Of a DNA stretch of 64,000 nucleotides, positions 7,905 through 17,454 are shown piece after piece. Under the pieces are notes generated by a model. That model did not search any database and was not told the origin of the DNA. It saw only the letters and a list, made by a program, of their open reading frames with translations. The position numbers were made by a program, and so were the translations under genes. This DNA is from Paraburkholderia domus. GTDB taxonomy: Bacteria; Pseudomonadota; Gammaproteobacteria; Burkholderiales; Burkholderiaceae. The stretch is from assembly GCF_905220705.1 (NCBI RefSeq), contig NZ_CAJNAT010000006.1:186001-250000 (forward strand), given 5' to 3'. Numbering within the stretch: the first letter of the stretch is position 1; each line of letters opens with the position of its first letter.

Positions 7905-9005
7905 ATGGATCATTTGCAGTCGATGCGAGTTTTCGTCAAAGTGGCGGATCTCGGCAGTTTTGCCCGCGCTGCGAGCGCGATGGATATTTCCAACGCAGTT
8001 GCCACCCGTCACGTTGCCGATCTGGAAGGCCGTCTTGGTACGCGGCTGCTCAATCGCACAACCCGCAGCTTGTCCCTGACCGAATCCGGCCAGGTTTATC
8101 TTGAGCGTGCGCGCCAGATTCTCGACGAACTGGAAGACGTCGAGCAGATGGTGGTCGCGCGGAATCACGAACCCGTCGGCACGTTGCGAATCGTCGCACC
8201 GGTCGTGTTCGGGTTGCATAACCTCGCGCCCGTGCTGCAAACGTACGCAGAGCGCTATCCGAAAGTCATTCCCGACGTCACGCTGGTTGATCGTCAGGTC
8301 GATCTGGTCGAAGAAGGTTTCGACGTGGGCGTGGTGGTCACACGGCAGATGCGTAGTGCAAGCATTGTCACGCGGCGTTTGACCACCGGTTGTATGACAG
8401 TGTGCGCAACGCCCGCATATCTGGAAAAGCACGGCACGCCCACGCGTCCCGAGCATCTGCTCGAGCACCCGTGCCTGAGCTTGCCGTCCGAGTATTGGGG
8501 CGACGAACGTGTATTCACGGGCTCGGAAGGCGAAGTACGGGTGCGTCCGTCCAACGTGATCGTGGCCAACAACACGGAAATGCTGCGACAGTTCGCGTTG
8601 CTCGGCATGGGCATCGCGATTCTGCCGAGCTATCTGATCGGCCGCGACATGACGCGCGGCAGGCTCGTGCGTTTGCTCGGCGATTTCCGTTTGCCGCAGG
8701 TCGAGATCAACATCGCGTATCCGAGCCGTCGTCACTTGCCGGCAAAGGTGCGAACGTTCATCGATCATCTGGTCGAGCATTTCAGCCAGACGCCGAACAG
8801 TCAGCTCGGTGAGCAATGGATCAAGGACGGCCTTGAGAGGCCTGCCACGTCCGCCGCGCTCGATGCAGTGAATCACATGCCGCCGGAAGCGTTTGATGGC
8901 GCTGAGCCGCTGTCACGGCTGCTGGACAGCGAGTTATCGCCGGTGCCGAAGACCTTGGCAAAGACGACGAATCGTCCACGGCCCACTGCTATGTCGCCGC
9001 TGTAA
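7905..9005 (+). CDS. LysR-family transcriptional regulator with long C-terminal tail
   Basis: A 366-residue LysR-type regulator. The N-terminal winged helix-turn-helix covers residues 1-60 (ARAASAMDISNAVATRHVAD is the HTH, then LGTRLLNRTTRSLSLTESG). The effector-binding domain follows to about residue 300. It is some 60 residues longer than a typical LysR protein because of a Pro/Ser/Thr-rich C-terminal tail (near SPVPKTLAKTTNRPRPT). GGAG lies seven bases before the ATG. It stands alone between terminators, so its regulon is not obvious from position; subgroup similarity is to the DhcR/CrgA-like regulators, but this is only an impression. Confidence 0.9.
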   Translation: MDHLQSMRVFVKVADLGSFARAASAMDISNAVATRHVADLEGRLGTRLLNRTTRSLSLTESGQVYLERARQILDELEDVEQMVVARNHEPVGTLRIVAPVVFGLHNLAPVLQTYAERYPKVIPDVTLVDRQVDLVEEGFDVGVVVTRQMRSASIVTRRLTTGCMTVCATPAYLEKHGTPTRPEHLLEHPCLSLPSEYWGDERVFTGSEGEVRVRPSNVIVANNTEMLRQFALLGMGIAILPSYLIGRDMTRGRLVRLLGDFRLPQVEINIAYPSRRHLPAKVRTFIDHLVEHFSQTPNSQLGEQWIKDGLERPATSAALDAVNHMPPEAFDGAEPLSRLLDSELSPVPKTLAKTTNRPRPTAMSPL

Positions 9006-9062
9006 CGAGTCGGGCGACGGTGCCGGCAGCGCTTGAAGTAAAGCGCAGTCTGGCCGGCAAAT

Positions 9063-9098
9063 AAAAAAGCGCAGTCACGAAAGTGACTGCGCTTTTTT
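9063..9098. terminator. Bidirectional Rho-independent terminator
   Basis: A perfect 16-bp stem (A-run plus GCGCAGTCAC against its complement) closed by a GAAA tetraloop, with A- and T-runs on both sides. It separates the LysR-type gene (plus) from topB (minus) and serves both. Confidence 0.93.
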
Positions 9099-9155
9099 TC
9101 AGGCAAGTTCGACGCTGGCCGGAAGTTGAAGACCCTTCCGGCCCACGCGCCCGAT

Positions 9156-11834
9156 TTACGAGCCCGTCTTACGTGCGACCGTTTTCTTGGCCGGCGCCTT
9201 CTTGGCAGCAGCGGTCTTCTTCGCAGCCGCAGTCTTCGTAGCGGGCGCTTTCTTGGCTGCGGCCTTTTTGGCGGGTGCCGCCTTCACTGCGACCGGTGCA
9301 TCTTCGTCATCCGACTCCGGCGCAGCCTTGGCGGCCGCCTTAGCCGCCGCAGTCTTCGCCGCCGTCTTGGCTGACGGCTCTTTCTTCTCGAATTCGAAGC
9401 CGATCTTGCCGTCGTTCTGCTTGACGAGGAACGCCTTGAAGTTGCGGCCGGTACGCGACGACTTGAAGTTCGTCAGCAGGTCGGTGCGTCCTTCCTCGAG
9501 CAATTTCCCCATCTGCTCGCGCGCGATTTCCTGCTGCAGAATCACCTTGCCCGAGCGGAAGTCGCACGTTTTCGGATTCGCAACCGAGTTCTCGCAGACA
9601 TAGCTCATGCCGTGTTCGAACACGCGGCCCTTGCACTTCGGGCACGCGCCGACCGCCTGCTGGTCGGAGAAGTCAGGCGGTTCGCCGTCTTCGCCGCCCG
9701 AGTCCTGACCGAAGTCGAATTCGAGCTTGTAGTTCTTGATCTCGTCGTCGAGCGAGAGCTTCAGGATCGCCGAGAACGGGCGGCCCATCTTGCTGCGGAA
9801 ACCCGACAGCGGTCCGATCGTCTTGTTCTGCAATAGCTCTTCAACTTCCGGAATTTCGAACTGACGTCCGCCCGGAATCTTTGAGATCGAGAACTCGCAC
9901 TTCGAGCACGCGAAGCGACGGTAGTTTTCCTTCACCTGACCGCCGCAATTCGGACACGGCGTCTGCAACGTCGCGTAATCGCCCGGGATCGTGTCGGAAT
10001 CGTACTCTTTCGCGCGCTTGACGATGGTCTGCGTCATGCGGGCAATTTCCTGCATGAACGCGTCGCGCGGCAGGTTGCCCCGCTCCATCTGCGAGAGTTT
10101 GTACTCCCACTCGCCGGTCAATTCCGGTGCGGTCAATTCCTTAACGCCGAGGCCGCGCAGCAGCGTCATCAACTGGAATGCCTTCGCGGTCGGAATCAGA
10201 TCGCGGCCTTCGCGGATCAGATACTTTTCGCCGAGCAGCCCTTCGATGATGGCGGCGCGCGTGGCCGGCGTGCCGAGCCCCTTGGCCGCCATCGCTTCGC
10301 GCAATTCGTCGTCTTCGACCAGCTTGCCCGCGCCTTCCATGGCCGACAGCAAGGTTGCTTCGTTGTAGCGTGCGGGCGGTTTCGTCACCAGTTGCTGGGC
10401 GGCGATCTTGTCCGTCTTGACCTTCTCATCCTTCTGCACCGGCACGAGGTTCGCGTCTTCGCCGCTGATTTCGCGGCCATAGACCTGCAACCAGCCCGGT
10501 TCGACCAGCACCTTGCCTTCAGTCTTGAAGTGATGGCCGACCACTTCCGTAATCCGCGTCGTCACCCGATATTCGGCGGCCGGGAAGAACACCGACAGGA
10601 AGCGCTTCACGACCAGGTCGTAGAGCTTCTGTTCCGGCTCGGACAGATTCTTCGGCGCTTGCGCCGTCGGGATGATTGCGAAGTGGTCGCTGATCTTCGA
10701 GTTATCGAAGATGCGCTTGTTCGGCTTCACCCAGCCTTTGTCCAACACCTGCTTGGCGTACGGGAGATAGTTGTTGCTCTCCTTGAGCATGCCCAGCGTT
10801 TCCTTGACCGTATCCATATAGTCTTCCGGCAACGCGCGCGCGTCGGTCCGGGGATACGTCAGCACCTTGTGCTTTTCGTACAGCGCCTGAGCGAGACCCA
10901 GCGTGTTCTTCGCCGAGAAGCCAAAGCGGCCGTTGGCCTCACGCTGCAAGCTGGTCAGGTCGAACAGCGCCGGCGACAGTTGCGTGGACGGTTTCGATTC
11001 TTCCGTCACCGTGCCGATCTGGCCACGGCAGGCAGCAACGATCGTCTCAGCCGCGGGCAGCGCCCACAGACGCGAATCGCGTTTTTCAGGATCGAACTCG
11101 TCGCGCTTGAATTTCGGATCGAACCAACGGCCTTCGTAGAAGCCGCCCGCGCAGACGAAGTCCGCCTTCACTTCCCAATAATCGCGCGGCACGAAGCGGC
11201 GAATCTTTTCTTCGCGCTCGACGACGATCGACAGCGTCGGCGTCTGTACCCGCCCGACCGTGGTCAGGAAGAAGCCGCCGCCCTTGCTGTTGAACGCGGT
11301 CATGGCCCGCGTGCCGTTGATGCCGACCAGCCAGTCCGCTTCCGAGCGGCAGCGCGCCGCATCGGCGAGCGGTTGCATTTCCTCGTCGCTACGCAAACGG
11401 GCAAAACCGTCGCGGATCGAACCGGCTGTCATCGACTGCAGCCACAGGCGCTGCACCGGTTGCTTGGCTTTCGCGTGCTGCGCGATCAGGCGGAAAATCA
11501 GCTCGCCCTCGCGCCCCGCGTCACATGCGTTGATCAGGCGGTCGATGTCTTTACGCTTGAGCAGTTTGGTCAGCACCTTCAGGCGCGACTCGCTCTTGGC
11601 GATCGGATTCAGATCGAAATGCGGCGGAATGACGGGCAAGTTGGCGAAACTCCACTTGCCGCGTTTGACTTCATAATCTTCGGGCGCGGCAATTTCCAGC
11701 AAGTGGCCGACTGCCGAGGAAAGGACGTAGTCGTCGCTTTCGTAGTATTCGTCATGCTTGGTAAAGCCGCCCAAAGCGCGCGCGATGTCGTTCGCGACGG
11801 AAGGCTTTTCGGCGATGATCAGTGCTTTGGACAT
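9156..11834 (-). CDS. topB: DNA topoisomerase III
   Basis: An 892-residue type IA topoisomerase that cuts and passes single DNA strands to unlink replication and recombination intermediates. The TOPRIM domain starts at IIAEKPS (Glu9) and includes DAGREGELI (Asp105 on). The catalytic tyrosine is Tyr327 in LTYPRTDARALP. Two cysteine-rich zinc-ribbon segments follow the core (CPNCGG...CSKC and CPKCKG...CENS). The last ~75 residues are a Lys/Ala/Pro-rich, histone-H1-like tail (AAAKKA repeats) that should add nonspecific DNA binding. The start MSKALIIAEKPSV is standard. Confidence 0.96.
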   Translation of the reverse strand: MSKALIIAEKPSVANDIARALGGFTKHDEYYESDDYVLSSAVGHLLEIAAPEDYEVKRGKWSFANLPVIPPHFDLNPIAKSESRLKVLTKLLKRKDIDRLINACDAGREGELIFRLIAQHAKAKQPVQRLWLQSMTAGSIRDGFARLRSDEEMQPLADAARCRSEADWLVGINGTRAMTAFNSKGGGFFLTTVGRVQTPTLSIVVEREEKIRRFVPRDYWEVKADFVCAGGFYEGRWFDPKFKRDEFDPEKRDSRLWALPAAETIVAACRGQIGTVTEESKPSTQLSPALFDLTSLQREANGRFGFSAKNTLGLAQALYEKHKVLTYPRTDARALPEDYMDTVKETLGMLKESNNYLPYAKQVLDKGWVKPNKRIFDNSKISDHFAIIPTAQAPKNLSEPEQKLYDLVVKRFLSVFFPAAEYRVTTRITEVVGHHFKTEGKVLVEPGWLQVYGREISGEDANLVPVQKDEKVKTDKIAAQQLVTKPPARYNEATLLSAMEGAGKLVEDDELREAMAAKGLGTPATRAAIIEGLLGEKYLIREGRDLIPTAKAFQLMTLLRGLGVKELTAPELTGEWEYKLSQMERGNLPRDAFMQEIARMTQTIVKRAKEYDSDTIPGDYATLQTPCPNCGGQVKENYRRFACSKCEFSISKIPGGRQFEIPEVEELLQNKTIGPLSGFRSKMGRPFSAILKLSLDDEIKNYKLEFDFGQDSGGEDGEPPDFSDQQAVGACPKCKGRVFEHGMSYVCENSVANPKTCDFRSGKVILQQEIAREQMGKLLEEGRTDLLTNFKSSRTGRNFKAFLVKQNDGKIGFEFEKKEPSAKTAAKTAAAKAAAKAAPESDDEDAPVAVKAAPAKKAAAKKAPATKTAAAKKTAAAKKAPAKKTVARKTGS

Positions 11835-11972
11835 GACTCGATGTGAGGTTGGTAGATCCGGGTTGATGGCCTTGAGTGCGCTTAAATTAGCGCCACCCTC
11901 GTTTGCGACCTTTGCGACCCAATAACGACCGCTTTATAGCACACGCCGCGAGAGCGACGTGTCAAGTGCCAT

Positions 11973-12000
11973 AAAAAGCGCGCCATGATAATTGCGCGCT
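11973..12000 (-). terminator. Probable terminator after the dprA-thioredoxin genes
   Basis: On the minus strand AGCGCGC pairs with GCGCGCT around a 10-nt loop and is followed by TTTTTAT. It lies 84 bases beyond the thioredoxin stop codon and before the topB start. The remainder of the 11835-12083 gap shows no gene. Confidence 0.65.
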
Positions 12001-12083
12001 CAGCAATTGGGCAAGCTGCGGAAAACGCGGCGTGTATCGCTCGCAACGCCTGTGCCGCAAGGTTCAGCGGCTGGTGGCCACAG

Positions 12084-12461
12084 TCACGCGACGGCCAGCG
12101 CGGGCCGCAATTTGGGCGCTCCGCTGACACCGGGCACGGCCGTCAGATCAGACAACATCCGTTCCACAATCGCCGCCTGCGGTAAAACCGTGCCAAAAAA
12201 ACGTGTCGTTACCGAGTCTTCGATCAGGATGGTCGGGAAATTTTCGACATCCAGATCGTCGAAGCGGTCCGCATGGGTTTCGATGTCGATCCATGCGAAA
12301 CAGATCTCCGGATGCTTGTCCGCCAGCCGGTCGAAGGCATCCCGATACTCACGGCAGGTCCCGCACCACTCCGCGCACAGGCAGGCAACGAACAGCGTGT
12401 CAGGTTCGTTGACGCGCTCGGCAATCCGGTCTGGGTCGGTGTCGAGATTCAGCGCGGGCAT
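12084..12461 (-). CDS. Thioredoxin-fold protein
   Basis: A 125-residue single-domain thioredoxin-like protein. The redox motif W-C-G-T-C is at residues 32-36 and a cis-proline segment NFPTILIED follows, so both active-site features are present. The CGTC pair differs from the CGPC of housekeeping thioredoxin. No signal peptide is seen, implying a cytoplasmic disulfide reductase or a redox partner for a specific protein. The start at 12461 (MPALNLD) is preferred; a longer frame upstream lacks support. It lies 89 bases downstream of dprA on the same strand and may be cotranscribed. Confidence 0.85.
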   Translation of the reverse strand: MPALNLDTDPDRIAERVNEPDTLFVACLCAEWCGTCREYRDAFDRLADKHPEICFAWIDIETHADRFDDLDVENFPTILIEDSVTTRFFGTVLPQAAIVERMLSDLTAVPGVSGAPKLRPALAVA

Positions 12462-12550
12462 GGTGGTTCCTTGCGTACTTTTGTCAGGTGCTTTGGCGCG
12501 AATGTAGCATGGCCGATCCCGAACTGTGGTCAACCCTGATCAATGCGGGG

Positions 12551-13810
12551 TCAGCCGTGGGTCGCTCGCGTGAAGCGGCCGCCGGGCAGCGCGGTCACCT
12601 GGCCGGCGAGTTCGAGTTGCAGCAGCGTGTTTTGCAACGCCGCGTCCCCCATCTCGGTGCGGGTGGCAAGAATTTCAAGCGTGGCGGGGGCATGGCCGAG
12701 TGCCTCGAGGAGTTGCAGCGCTTCGGCGCTCATGGCCGGCGGGGCAGTGGGTGATGCGGACGCCCCTGTCAATTCGGTCTGAGCCGCGTCTGATGTTGGT
12801 GCGGCTGCCGAGTCCGGTTGATTTGCCACCGAAGCCAGCCCCGCTGAGGGATCCCGCGCGCCCGCGCCGTCCCAAAGAGCCGCCTGCTTGCTGGCGGCCT
12901 TCGTTGCCACGGGCTTGGCGAAACCCAGTTCCTCCAGCACCTCATCGGGTGTTTCCACCAGCTTGGCGCCTTGCTTGATGATTCGATGACAACCGCGCGA
13001 CAACGGCGCGTGGATCGAGCCGGGCAGCGCGAAGATATCGCGCCCCATTTCATTGGCGAGCCGAGCCGTGATCAGCGAGCCCGAGCGCATGGCAGCCTCG
13101 ACGATCACAACCCCGCTGACGAGGCCGGCGATCAGACGGTTACGTTGCGGGAAATTGGCGGCGCGCGCCGGGGTGCCGAGCGGCCACTCCGAAATGATTG
13201 CGCCGTGTGCCGCAATCTTCCGCGCCAGCGCGTGATGCGAGGCCGGATACACGAGGTCCGCGCCGGTGCCGATCACGGCGACCGTGCTGCCGACGCCTTC
13301 CAGCCCGCCCCGATGCGCGGCACCGTCGATACCTAGCGCCAGCCCCGACACGATCGTGACGCTGGCTTGTGAAAGCTCACGAGCAAAACGCTCCGCGTCT
13401 TCAACGCCCTGTGGTGTCGCGCTGCGGCTCCCCACCAGGGCGACCGCCCTCGTGTGCAACAGATCCAGCCGGCCCTTTATATATAGTAGCGGTGGCGGAT
13501 CGAGCATGGTTAGCAGCGCGGGCGGGTAGGCAGGATCGTCGAGCGTCACCACGTGGTTGCCGGGCAGCTCGGACCATGCAATTACCGCGTCGAGTTGCGC
13601 ATTGAAGTCTGGAATGGGCGGCGCCAGCGCAGCGCGAGCCGCAGCTTCGCCCGCGATCCCGGCGAGCGCCTCGGGCGACTGATTGAAAATCGCTTCCGGC
13701 AGTCCAAAAGCGCTCAGCAGTAAACGCAGGGCGGCGGGTTTCAGCCCCGGCGCAAACGAAAGCCGCAGCCAGGCGGCGAGTTCAATATTGGTTGCGGGCA
13801 AGGTACGCAT
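12551..13810 (-). CDS. dprA: DNA-processing protein DprA
   Basis: A 419-residue DprA/Smf protein, which loads RecA on incoming single-stranded DNA during natural transformation. The Rossmann-like DNA-binding domain shows VALVGSRSATPQG, VSGLALGIDGAAH and SGSLITARLANEMGRD. A variable Ala/Pro-rich linker follows (about residues 295-345), then the small C-terminal winged-helix domain. The N-terminal region resembles the SAM/HhH extension. It is divergent from def, a layout common in proteobacteria. Presence of dprA alone does not show that the organism is naturally competent. Confidence 0.93.
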   Translation of the reverse strand: MRTLPATNIELAAWLRLSFAPGLKPAALRLLLSAFGLPEAIFNQSPEALAGIAGEAAARAALAPPIPDFNAQLDAVIAWSELPGNHVVTLDDPAYPPALLTMLDPPPLLYIKGRLDLLHTRAVALVGSRSATPQGVEDAERFARELSQASVTIVSGLALGIDGAAHRGGLEGVGSTVAVIGTGADLVYPASHHALARKIAAHGAIISEWPLGTPARAANFPQRNRLIAGLVSGVVIVEAAMRSGSLITARLANEMGRDIFALPGSIHAPLSRGCHRIIKQGAKLVETPDEVLEELGFAKPVATKAASKQAALWDGAGARDPSAGLASVANQPDSAAAPTSDAAQTELTGASASPTAPPAMSAEALQLLEALGHAPATLEILATRTEMGDAALQNTLLQLELAGQVTALPGGRFTRATHG

Positions 13811-14054
13811 TGACAGTCGATCCTCTTACAGGGCCAGCGGGCAGGCGGGCGCCATGCTAAAATTTTCATCATCCGAAATAACTACAGCGCCGCGCCCACC
13901 CGAGCGGGCTCGTCGTTTAGCGCACGTGGCGCGTTGAATCGAACCGGTTCGACACCATCTATCCTCTGCGTAACGCGATGCGCCCACAACCTGGCCGAAT
14001 GGCCAACGCTAGCCTTCCACCGGTCAGCGGCGCCGAAAAAACACACTCAAGATC

Positions 14055-14558
14055 ATGGCTTTACTGAACATTCTCAATTACCCGGACAAGCGGCTGCACA
14101 AGATTGCGAAGCCGGTCGAAGTGGTCAACGACCGCATCCGCCGTCTCGTCGCCGACATGGCCGAAACGATGTACGCCGCGCCCGGCGTCGGCCTCGCGGC
14201 GACCCAGGTGGACGTGCATGAACGCGTGGTCGTGATCGACGTGTCGGAAACGCACGACGAGCTGCTCGCTTTCATCAACCCGGAAATCATTTGGTCGAGC
14301 AACGAAAAGAAGCTCTCGGAAGAGGGCTGCCTCTCGGTGCCGGGCATTTACGACAATGTCGAGCGCGCCGAGAAAGTGCGTGTGCGGGCGCTGAACGAGA
14401 AGGGTGAAACCTTCGAGCTGGATTGCGAAGGGTTGCTGGCCGTGTGCATCCAGCACGAAATGGATCACCTGATGGGCCGCGTGTTCGTCGAGTACCTGTC
14501 GTCGCTCAAGCAGACGCGCATCAAGAGCAAGATGAAGAAGCTCGCCCACGCGATGTAA
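14055..14558 (+). CDS. def: Peptide deformylase
   Basis: A 167-residue metal-dependent deformylase that removes the formyl group from nascent proteins at the ribosome. All three family motifs are intact: GVGLAATQ at residues 44-51, EGCLSVPG at 90-97 (metal ligand Cys92) and HEMDH at 134-138 (metal ligands His134 and His138, catalytic Glu135). Full length for the bacterial type I enzyme. It precedes fmt by 31 bases, the classic operon pairing the enzyme that adds the formyl group with the one that removes it. Confidence 0.97.
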   Translation: MALLNILNYPDKRLHKIAKPVEVVNDRIRRLVADMAETMYAAPGVGLAATQVDVHERVVVIDVSETHDELLAFINPEIIWSSNEKKLSEEGCLSVPGIYDNVERAEKVRVRALNEKGETFELDCEGLLAVCIQHEMDHLMGRVFVEYLSSLKQTRIKSKMKKLAHAM

Positions 14559-14589
14559 TGCGCGTCCACCTCGTCTACCGCACCCCTTC

Positions 14590-15576
14590 ATGAGTCATTC
14601 GCTGCGCGTCATCTTTGCCGGTACGCCGGAGTTCGCCGCGGCCGCGCTGGCCGCGATTCACAGCGCCGGTTTTCCGGTGCCGCTCGTGCTGACCCAGCCC
14701 GACCGGCCCGCCGGACGCGGGATGAAATTGCAGGCGAGTCCCGTCAAGCGTTATGCGCAAGAGCATGAGCTGGCCGTCGCGCAACCGACCTCGCTGCGCC
14801 GCGCCGGCAAATATCCCGCCGAAGCCGCTGCCGCGATCGACCAATTGCGCGCCACGCCTCACGACGTGATGGTGGTGGCTGCCTATGGTCTGATCCTGCC
14901 GCAGGAAGTGCTCGATATTCCGCCGCTGGGTTGCATCAACATTCACGCGTCGTTGTTGCCGCGCTGGCGCGGCGCCGCGCCGATCCACCGCGCAATCGAG
15001 GCGGGCGACGCTGAAACCGGCATCACGCTGATGCAGATGGACGTTGGCCTCGACACAGGCGCGATGATCTCCGAAGTACGCACGCCGATTTCCGACGACG
15101 ACACGACGGCCACCCTGCACGATCGCCTCGCACACGACGGCGCGAAACTGATCGTCGAAGCGCTGATCGAACTTGAGCGCAGCGGTAAGTTGCTGGCAAC
15201 GCCGCAGCCTGCGGACGGTGTGACTTACGCGGAAAAGATTGGCAAGCACGAGGCCGCGCTCGACTGGCGTAAGCCAGCTGCAATCCTGGCGCGTCAGGTG
15301 CGCGCGTTCGATCCGTTCCCCGGCGGCGTGGGCACGTTGGAAGACGGCACGTCGATCAAAATCTGGGCCGCCGTCCCGGTCGAGGCGCAAGGCGACAAGG
15401 CGCCAGGCACGATCGCGGAGGTCTCGCAAGAAGGTGTTGTGGTCGCCTGTGGCGAAGGCGCACTGCGCCTCACGCAATTGCAGAAACCCGGCGGCAAGCG
15501 CTTGCCGGTGCGCGAATTTTTGGCCGGGGCAACGCTGGCCGCGGGTCAGCGTTTCCTGCTTCCCGAAGCAAAATAA
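14590..15576 (+). CDS. fmt: Methionyl-tRNA formyltransferase
   Basis: A 328-residue enzyme that formylates initiator Met-tRNA using 10-formyltetrahydrofolate. The N-terminal GART-like domain opens with [10 protein letters not shown]; catalytic Asn117 and His119 lie in [17 protein letters not shown] and Asp155 in MDVGLDTG. The C-terminal OB-like domain follows from about residue 215. Family-typical length. It is cotranscribed with def. Confidence 0.97.
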   Translation: MSHSLRVIFAGTPEFAAAALAAIHSAGFPVPLVLTQPDRPAGRGMKLQASPVKRYAQEHELAVAQPTSLRRAGKYPAEAAAAIDQLRATPHDVMVVAAYGLILPQEVLDIPPLGCINIHASLLPRWRGAAPIHRAIEAGDAETGITLMQMDVGLDTGAMISEVRTPISDDDTTATLHDRLAHDGAKLIVEALIELERSGKLLATPQPADGVTYAEKIGKHEAALDWRKPAAILARQVRAFDPFPGGVGTLEDGTSIKIWAAVPVEAQGDKAPGTIAEVSQEGVVVACGEGALRLTQLQKPGGKRLPVREFLAGATLAAGQRFLLPEAK

Positions 15577-15592
15577 CCGCCTTGCGCATACC

Positions 15593-15622
15593 TTGAACAT
15601 CGACCGGTCGACTGATGTTCAA
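15593..15622. promoter_or_regulatory. Nested dyad between fmt and a LysE-type exporter
   Basis: Outer arms TTGAACATC (15593-15601) and GATGTTCAA (15614-15622) are exact 9-bp complements. Inside them lies a second, slightly offset perfect palindrome, TCGACCGGTCGA (15600-15611). No T-run follows, so it does not look like a terminator. It is 17 bases after fmt and 69 before the exporter start codon, suiting an operator for the exporter gene. Confidence 0.5.
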
Positions 15623-15647
15623 TAGTTCCGCCGTGGGCCTGCGGCGC

Positions 15648-15665
15648 GCATAGAATCCTCTATGC
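15648..15665. other. Small hairpin before LysE-type exporter
   Basis: GCATAGA-ATCC-TCTATGC is a perfect 7-bp stem with a 4-nt loop, framed by GGGCC (15635-15639) and GGCCC (15669-15673). It overlaps the probable promoter or leader of the exporter gene starting at 15691. Role unknown. Confidence 0.35.
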
Positions 15666-15690
15666 AGCGGCCCGCGTTTAGAGGATCCCC

Positions 15691-16332
15691 ATGTTTGGCA
15701 TCACCCATTTCGAGTTTTTCGTCGTCGCGGTCTTTCTGCTGAACGTGACGCCCGGTCCCGATACGGCTTACATCGTCGGGCGCAGCGTCGCGCAGGGCCG
15801 TGGCGCGGGCCTGATGTCCGCGCTCGGCATTTCCGCCGGGTGCTGCGTTCATTCGCTTGCTTGTGCGTTCGGCCTGACGGCGCTGCTGGCCGCTTCGGCC
15901 ACCGCGTTCACTGTCATCAAGTTCGTCGGCGCTATTTATCTGATCTATCTCGGCGTGCGCCTGATTTTCGCGAAGCCGGAGGTAGACCAGGCGGTGGGCG
16001 AAGCGCGCGCGTCCGGCGCGCCGAAATCGCTGCGTCAGCTTTTCCTGCAAGGCTTCTGGACCAATGTGCTGAATCCCAAGGTCGTGCTGTTCTTCGTGTC
16101 GTTCTTTCCGCAATTCGTCACGGCGGGCAGCGACCATAAGACGCTGGCGTTCCTTGCGCTCGGCGCGGTGTTCGTCGTGATGAGCATGATCTGGAACAGT
16201 TTTGTCGCGTGGATTGCCGGCAGTGTGACCCGGCGTTTCTCGGGCAAGCCATCGGTGAAGAGGTGGCTGGATCGCGGCGTTGGCAGCGCATTCGTCGGCT
16301 TGGGCATCAAGCTCGCCACCGCGTCAAGATGA
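15691..16332 (+). CDS. LysE/RhtB-family exporter
   Basis: A 213-residue inner-membrane exporter of the LysE/RhtB family, with the family signature LNVTPGPDTAYIVGRSVAQG near residues 15-34 and about six hydrophobic segments. GAGGATCCCC precedes the ATG. It is the second LysE-type gene of the window and only distantly like the one at 1142-1729 in its variable loops. Likely substrates are amino acids such as threonine or homoserine lactone analogues, but this is family knowledge, not evidence for this protein. The dyad upstream suggests specific regulation. Confidence 0.88.
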   Translation: MFGITHFEFFVVAVFLLNVTPGPDTAYIVGRSVAQGRGAGLMSALGISAGCCVHSLACAFGLTALLAASATAFTVIKFVGAIYLIYLGVRLIFAKPEVDQAVGEARASGAPKSLRQLFLQGFWTNVLNPKVVLFFVSFFPQFVTAGSDHKTLAFLALGAVFVVMSMIWNSFVAWIAGSVTRRFSGKPSVKRWLDRGVGSAFVGLGIKLATASR

Positions 16333-16435
16333 TTGAATTTTCCTCACGCGCCCATATCTAACATTTAGCTTACAATCAGCCGCCGCGATCATGCGGCGCA
16401 GATATGAACCCGCGTTAGGGCAAGGAGTAGCAGAC

Positions 16436-17293
16436 ATGTTCAATTGGGTCAAAACCGCGATGTTGATGGCCGCGATCACGGCCCTTTTCATCGTGATCGG
16501 CGGGATGATCGGCGGGTCGCGCGGCATGATGATCGCGCTCGTGATCGCCCTTGGGATGAATTTCTTTTCGTACTGGTTCTCGGACAAGATGGTCCTGCGC
16601 ATGTATAACGCGCAGGAAGTCGACGAAAGCAGTGCGCCGCAGTTCTACCGCATGGTGCGCGAGCTCGCCACCCGCGCCAATCTGCCGATGCCGCGCGTCT
16701 ACCTGATCAACGAAGACGCGCCGAACGCGTTCGCCACTGGCCGTAATCCGGAGCATGCCGCCGTCGCGGCCACCACCGGCATCTTGCGCGTGCTATCTGA
16801 GCGCGAAATGCGCGGCGTGATGGCGCACGAACTGGCGCATGTGAAGCACCGCGACATTCTGATTTCCACGGTTTCGGCGACCATGGCCGGCGCCATTTCC
16901 GCACTGGCGAACTTCGCGATGTTCTTCGGCAGCCGTGACGAAAACGGCCGTCCGACGAACCCGATCGCGGGTATCGCTGTCGCGTTGCTCGCACCGATCG
17001 CCGGTGCGTTGATTCAGATGGCGATCTCGCGTGCGTGTGAATTCGAAGCGGACCGCGGCGGCGCGCAGATTTCCGGCGACCCGCAGGCGCTCGCCTCGGC
17101 GCTCGACAAGATCCATCGCTACGCGAGCGGGATTCCGTTCCCTACGGCCGAGCAGCATCCGGCCACCGCCCAGATGATGATCATGAATCCGCTCTCGGGC
17201 GGCGGCATTGCGAATCTGTTCTCGACGCACCCGGCCACTGAGGAACGCATTGCGCGTTTGATGGAGATGGCGCGTACGGGGCGCTTCGAGTAA
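16436..17293 (+). CDS. htpX: Zinc metalloprotease HtpX
   Basis: A 285-residue inner-membrane M48B protease that degrades misfolded membrane proteins together with FtsH. Two N-terminal transmembrane segments cover roughly residues 7-50. The zinc site is HELAH at 131-135, with the third ligand in the [10 protein letters not shown] helix; further hydrophobic segments lie between. The ATG at 16436 follows AAGGAGTAGCAGAC, a good ribosome site. A strong terminator follows, so it is probably monocistronic. In other proteobacteria it responds to envelope or heat stress. Confidence 0.95.
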   Translation: MFNWVKTAMLMAAITALFIVIGGMIGGSRGMMIALVIALGMNFFSYWFSDKMVLRMYNAQEVDESSAPQFYRMVRELATRANLPMPRVYLINEDAPNAFATGRNPEHAAVAATTGILRVLSEREMRGVMAHELAHVKHRDILISTVSATMAGAISALANFAMFFGSRDENGRPTNPIAGIAVALLAPIAGALIQMAISRACEFEADRGGAQISGDPQALASALDKIHRYASGIPFPTAEQHPATAQMMIMNPLSGGGIANLFSTHPATEERIARLMEMARTGRFE

Positions 17294-17317
17294 CGGGCGC
17301 ACTGACTCGGTGTGACG

Positions 17318-17347
17318 AAAGGCGAGCCAGCGGGCTCGCCTTTTTTT
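17318..17347 (+). terminator. Rho-independent terminator of htpX
   Basis: GGCGAGCC (17321-17328) pairs with GGCTCGCC (17333-17340) around AGCG, with flanking AAA and a run of seven T. Confidence 0.92.
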
Positions 17348-17454
17348 GTTCGAACCCCACCGCCGGCCTGACCTCGGCGGCCCCCGCCCCGCGCCACGCT
17401 ACAATGCGTGTTGTTTGCGTCGCGCGCACCGCGTGGCCTGCCTTTGCCGCTTTC

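Noticed and set aside
10392..11846. 484-residue frame antisense to topB
   Set aside because: Shadow frame without any domain; topB on the other strand is complete with its catalytic motifs.
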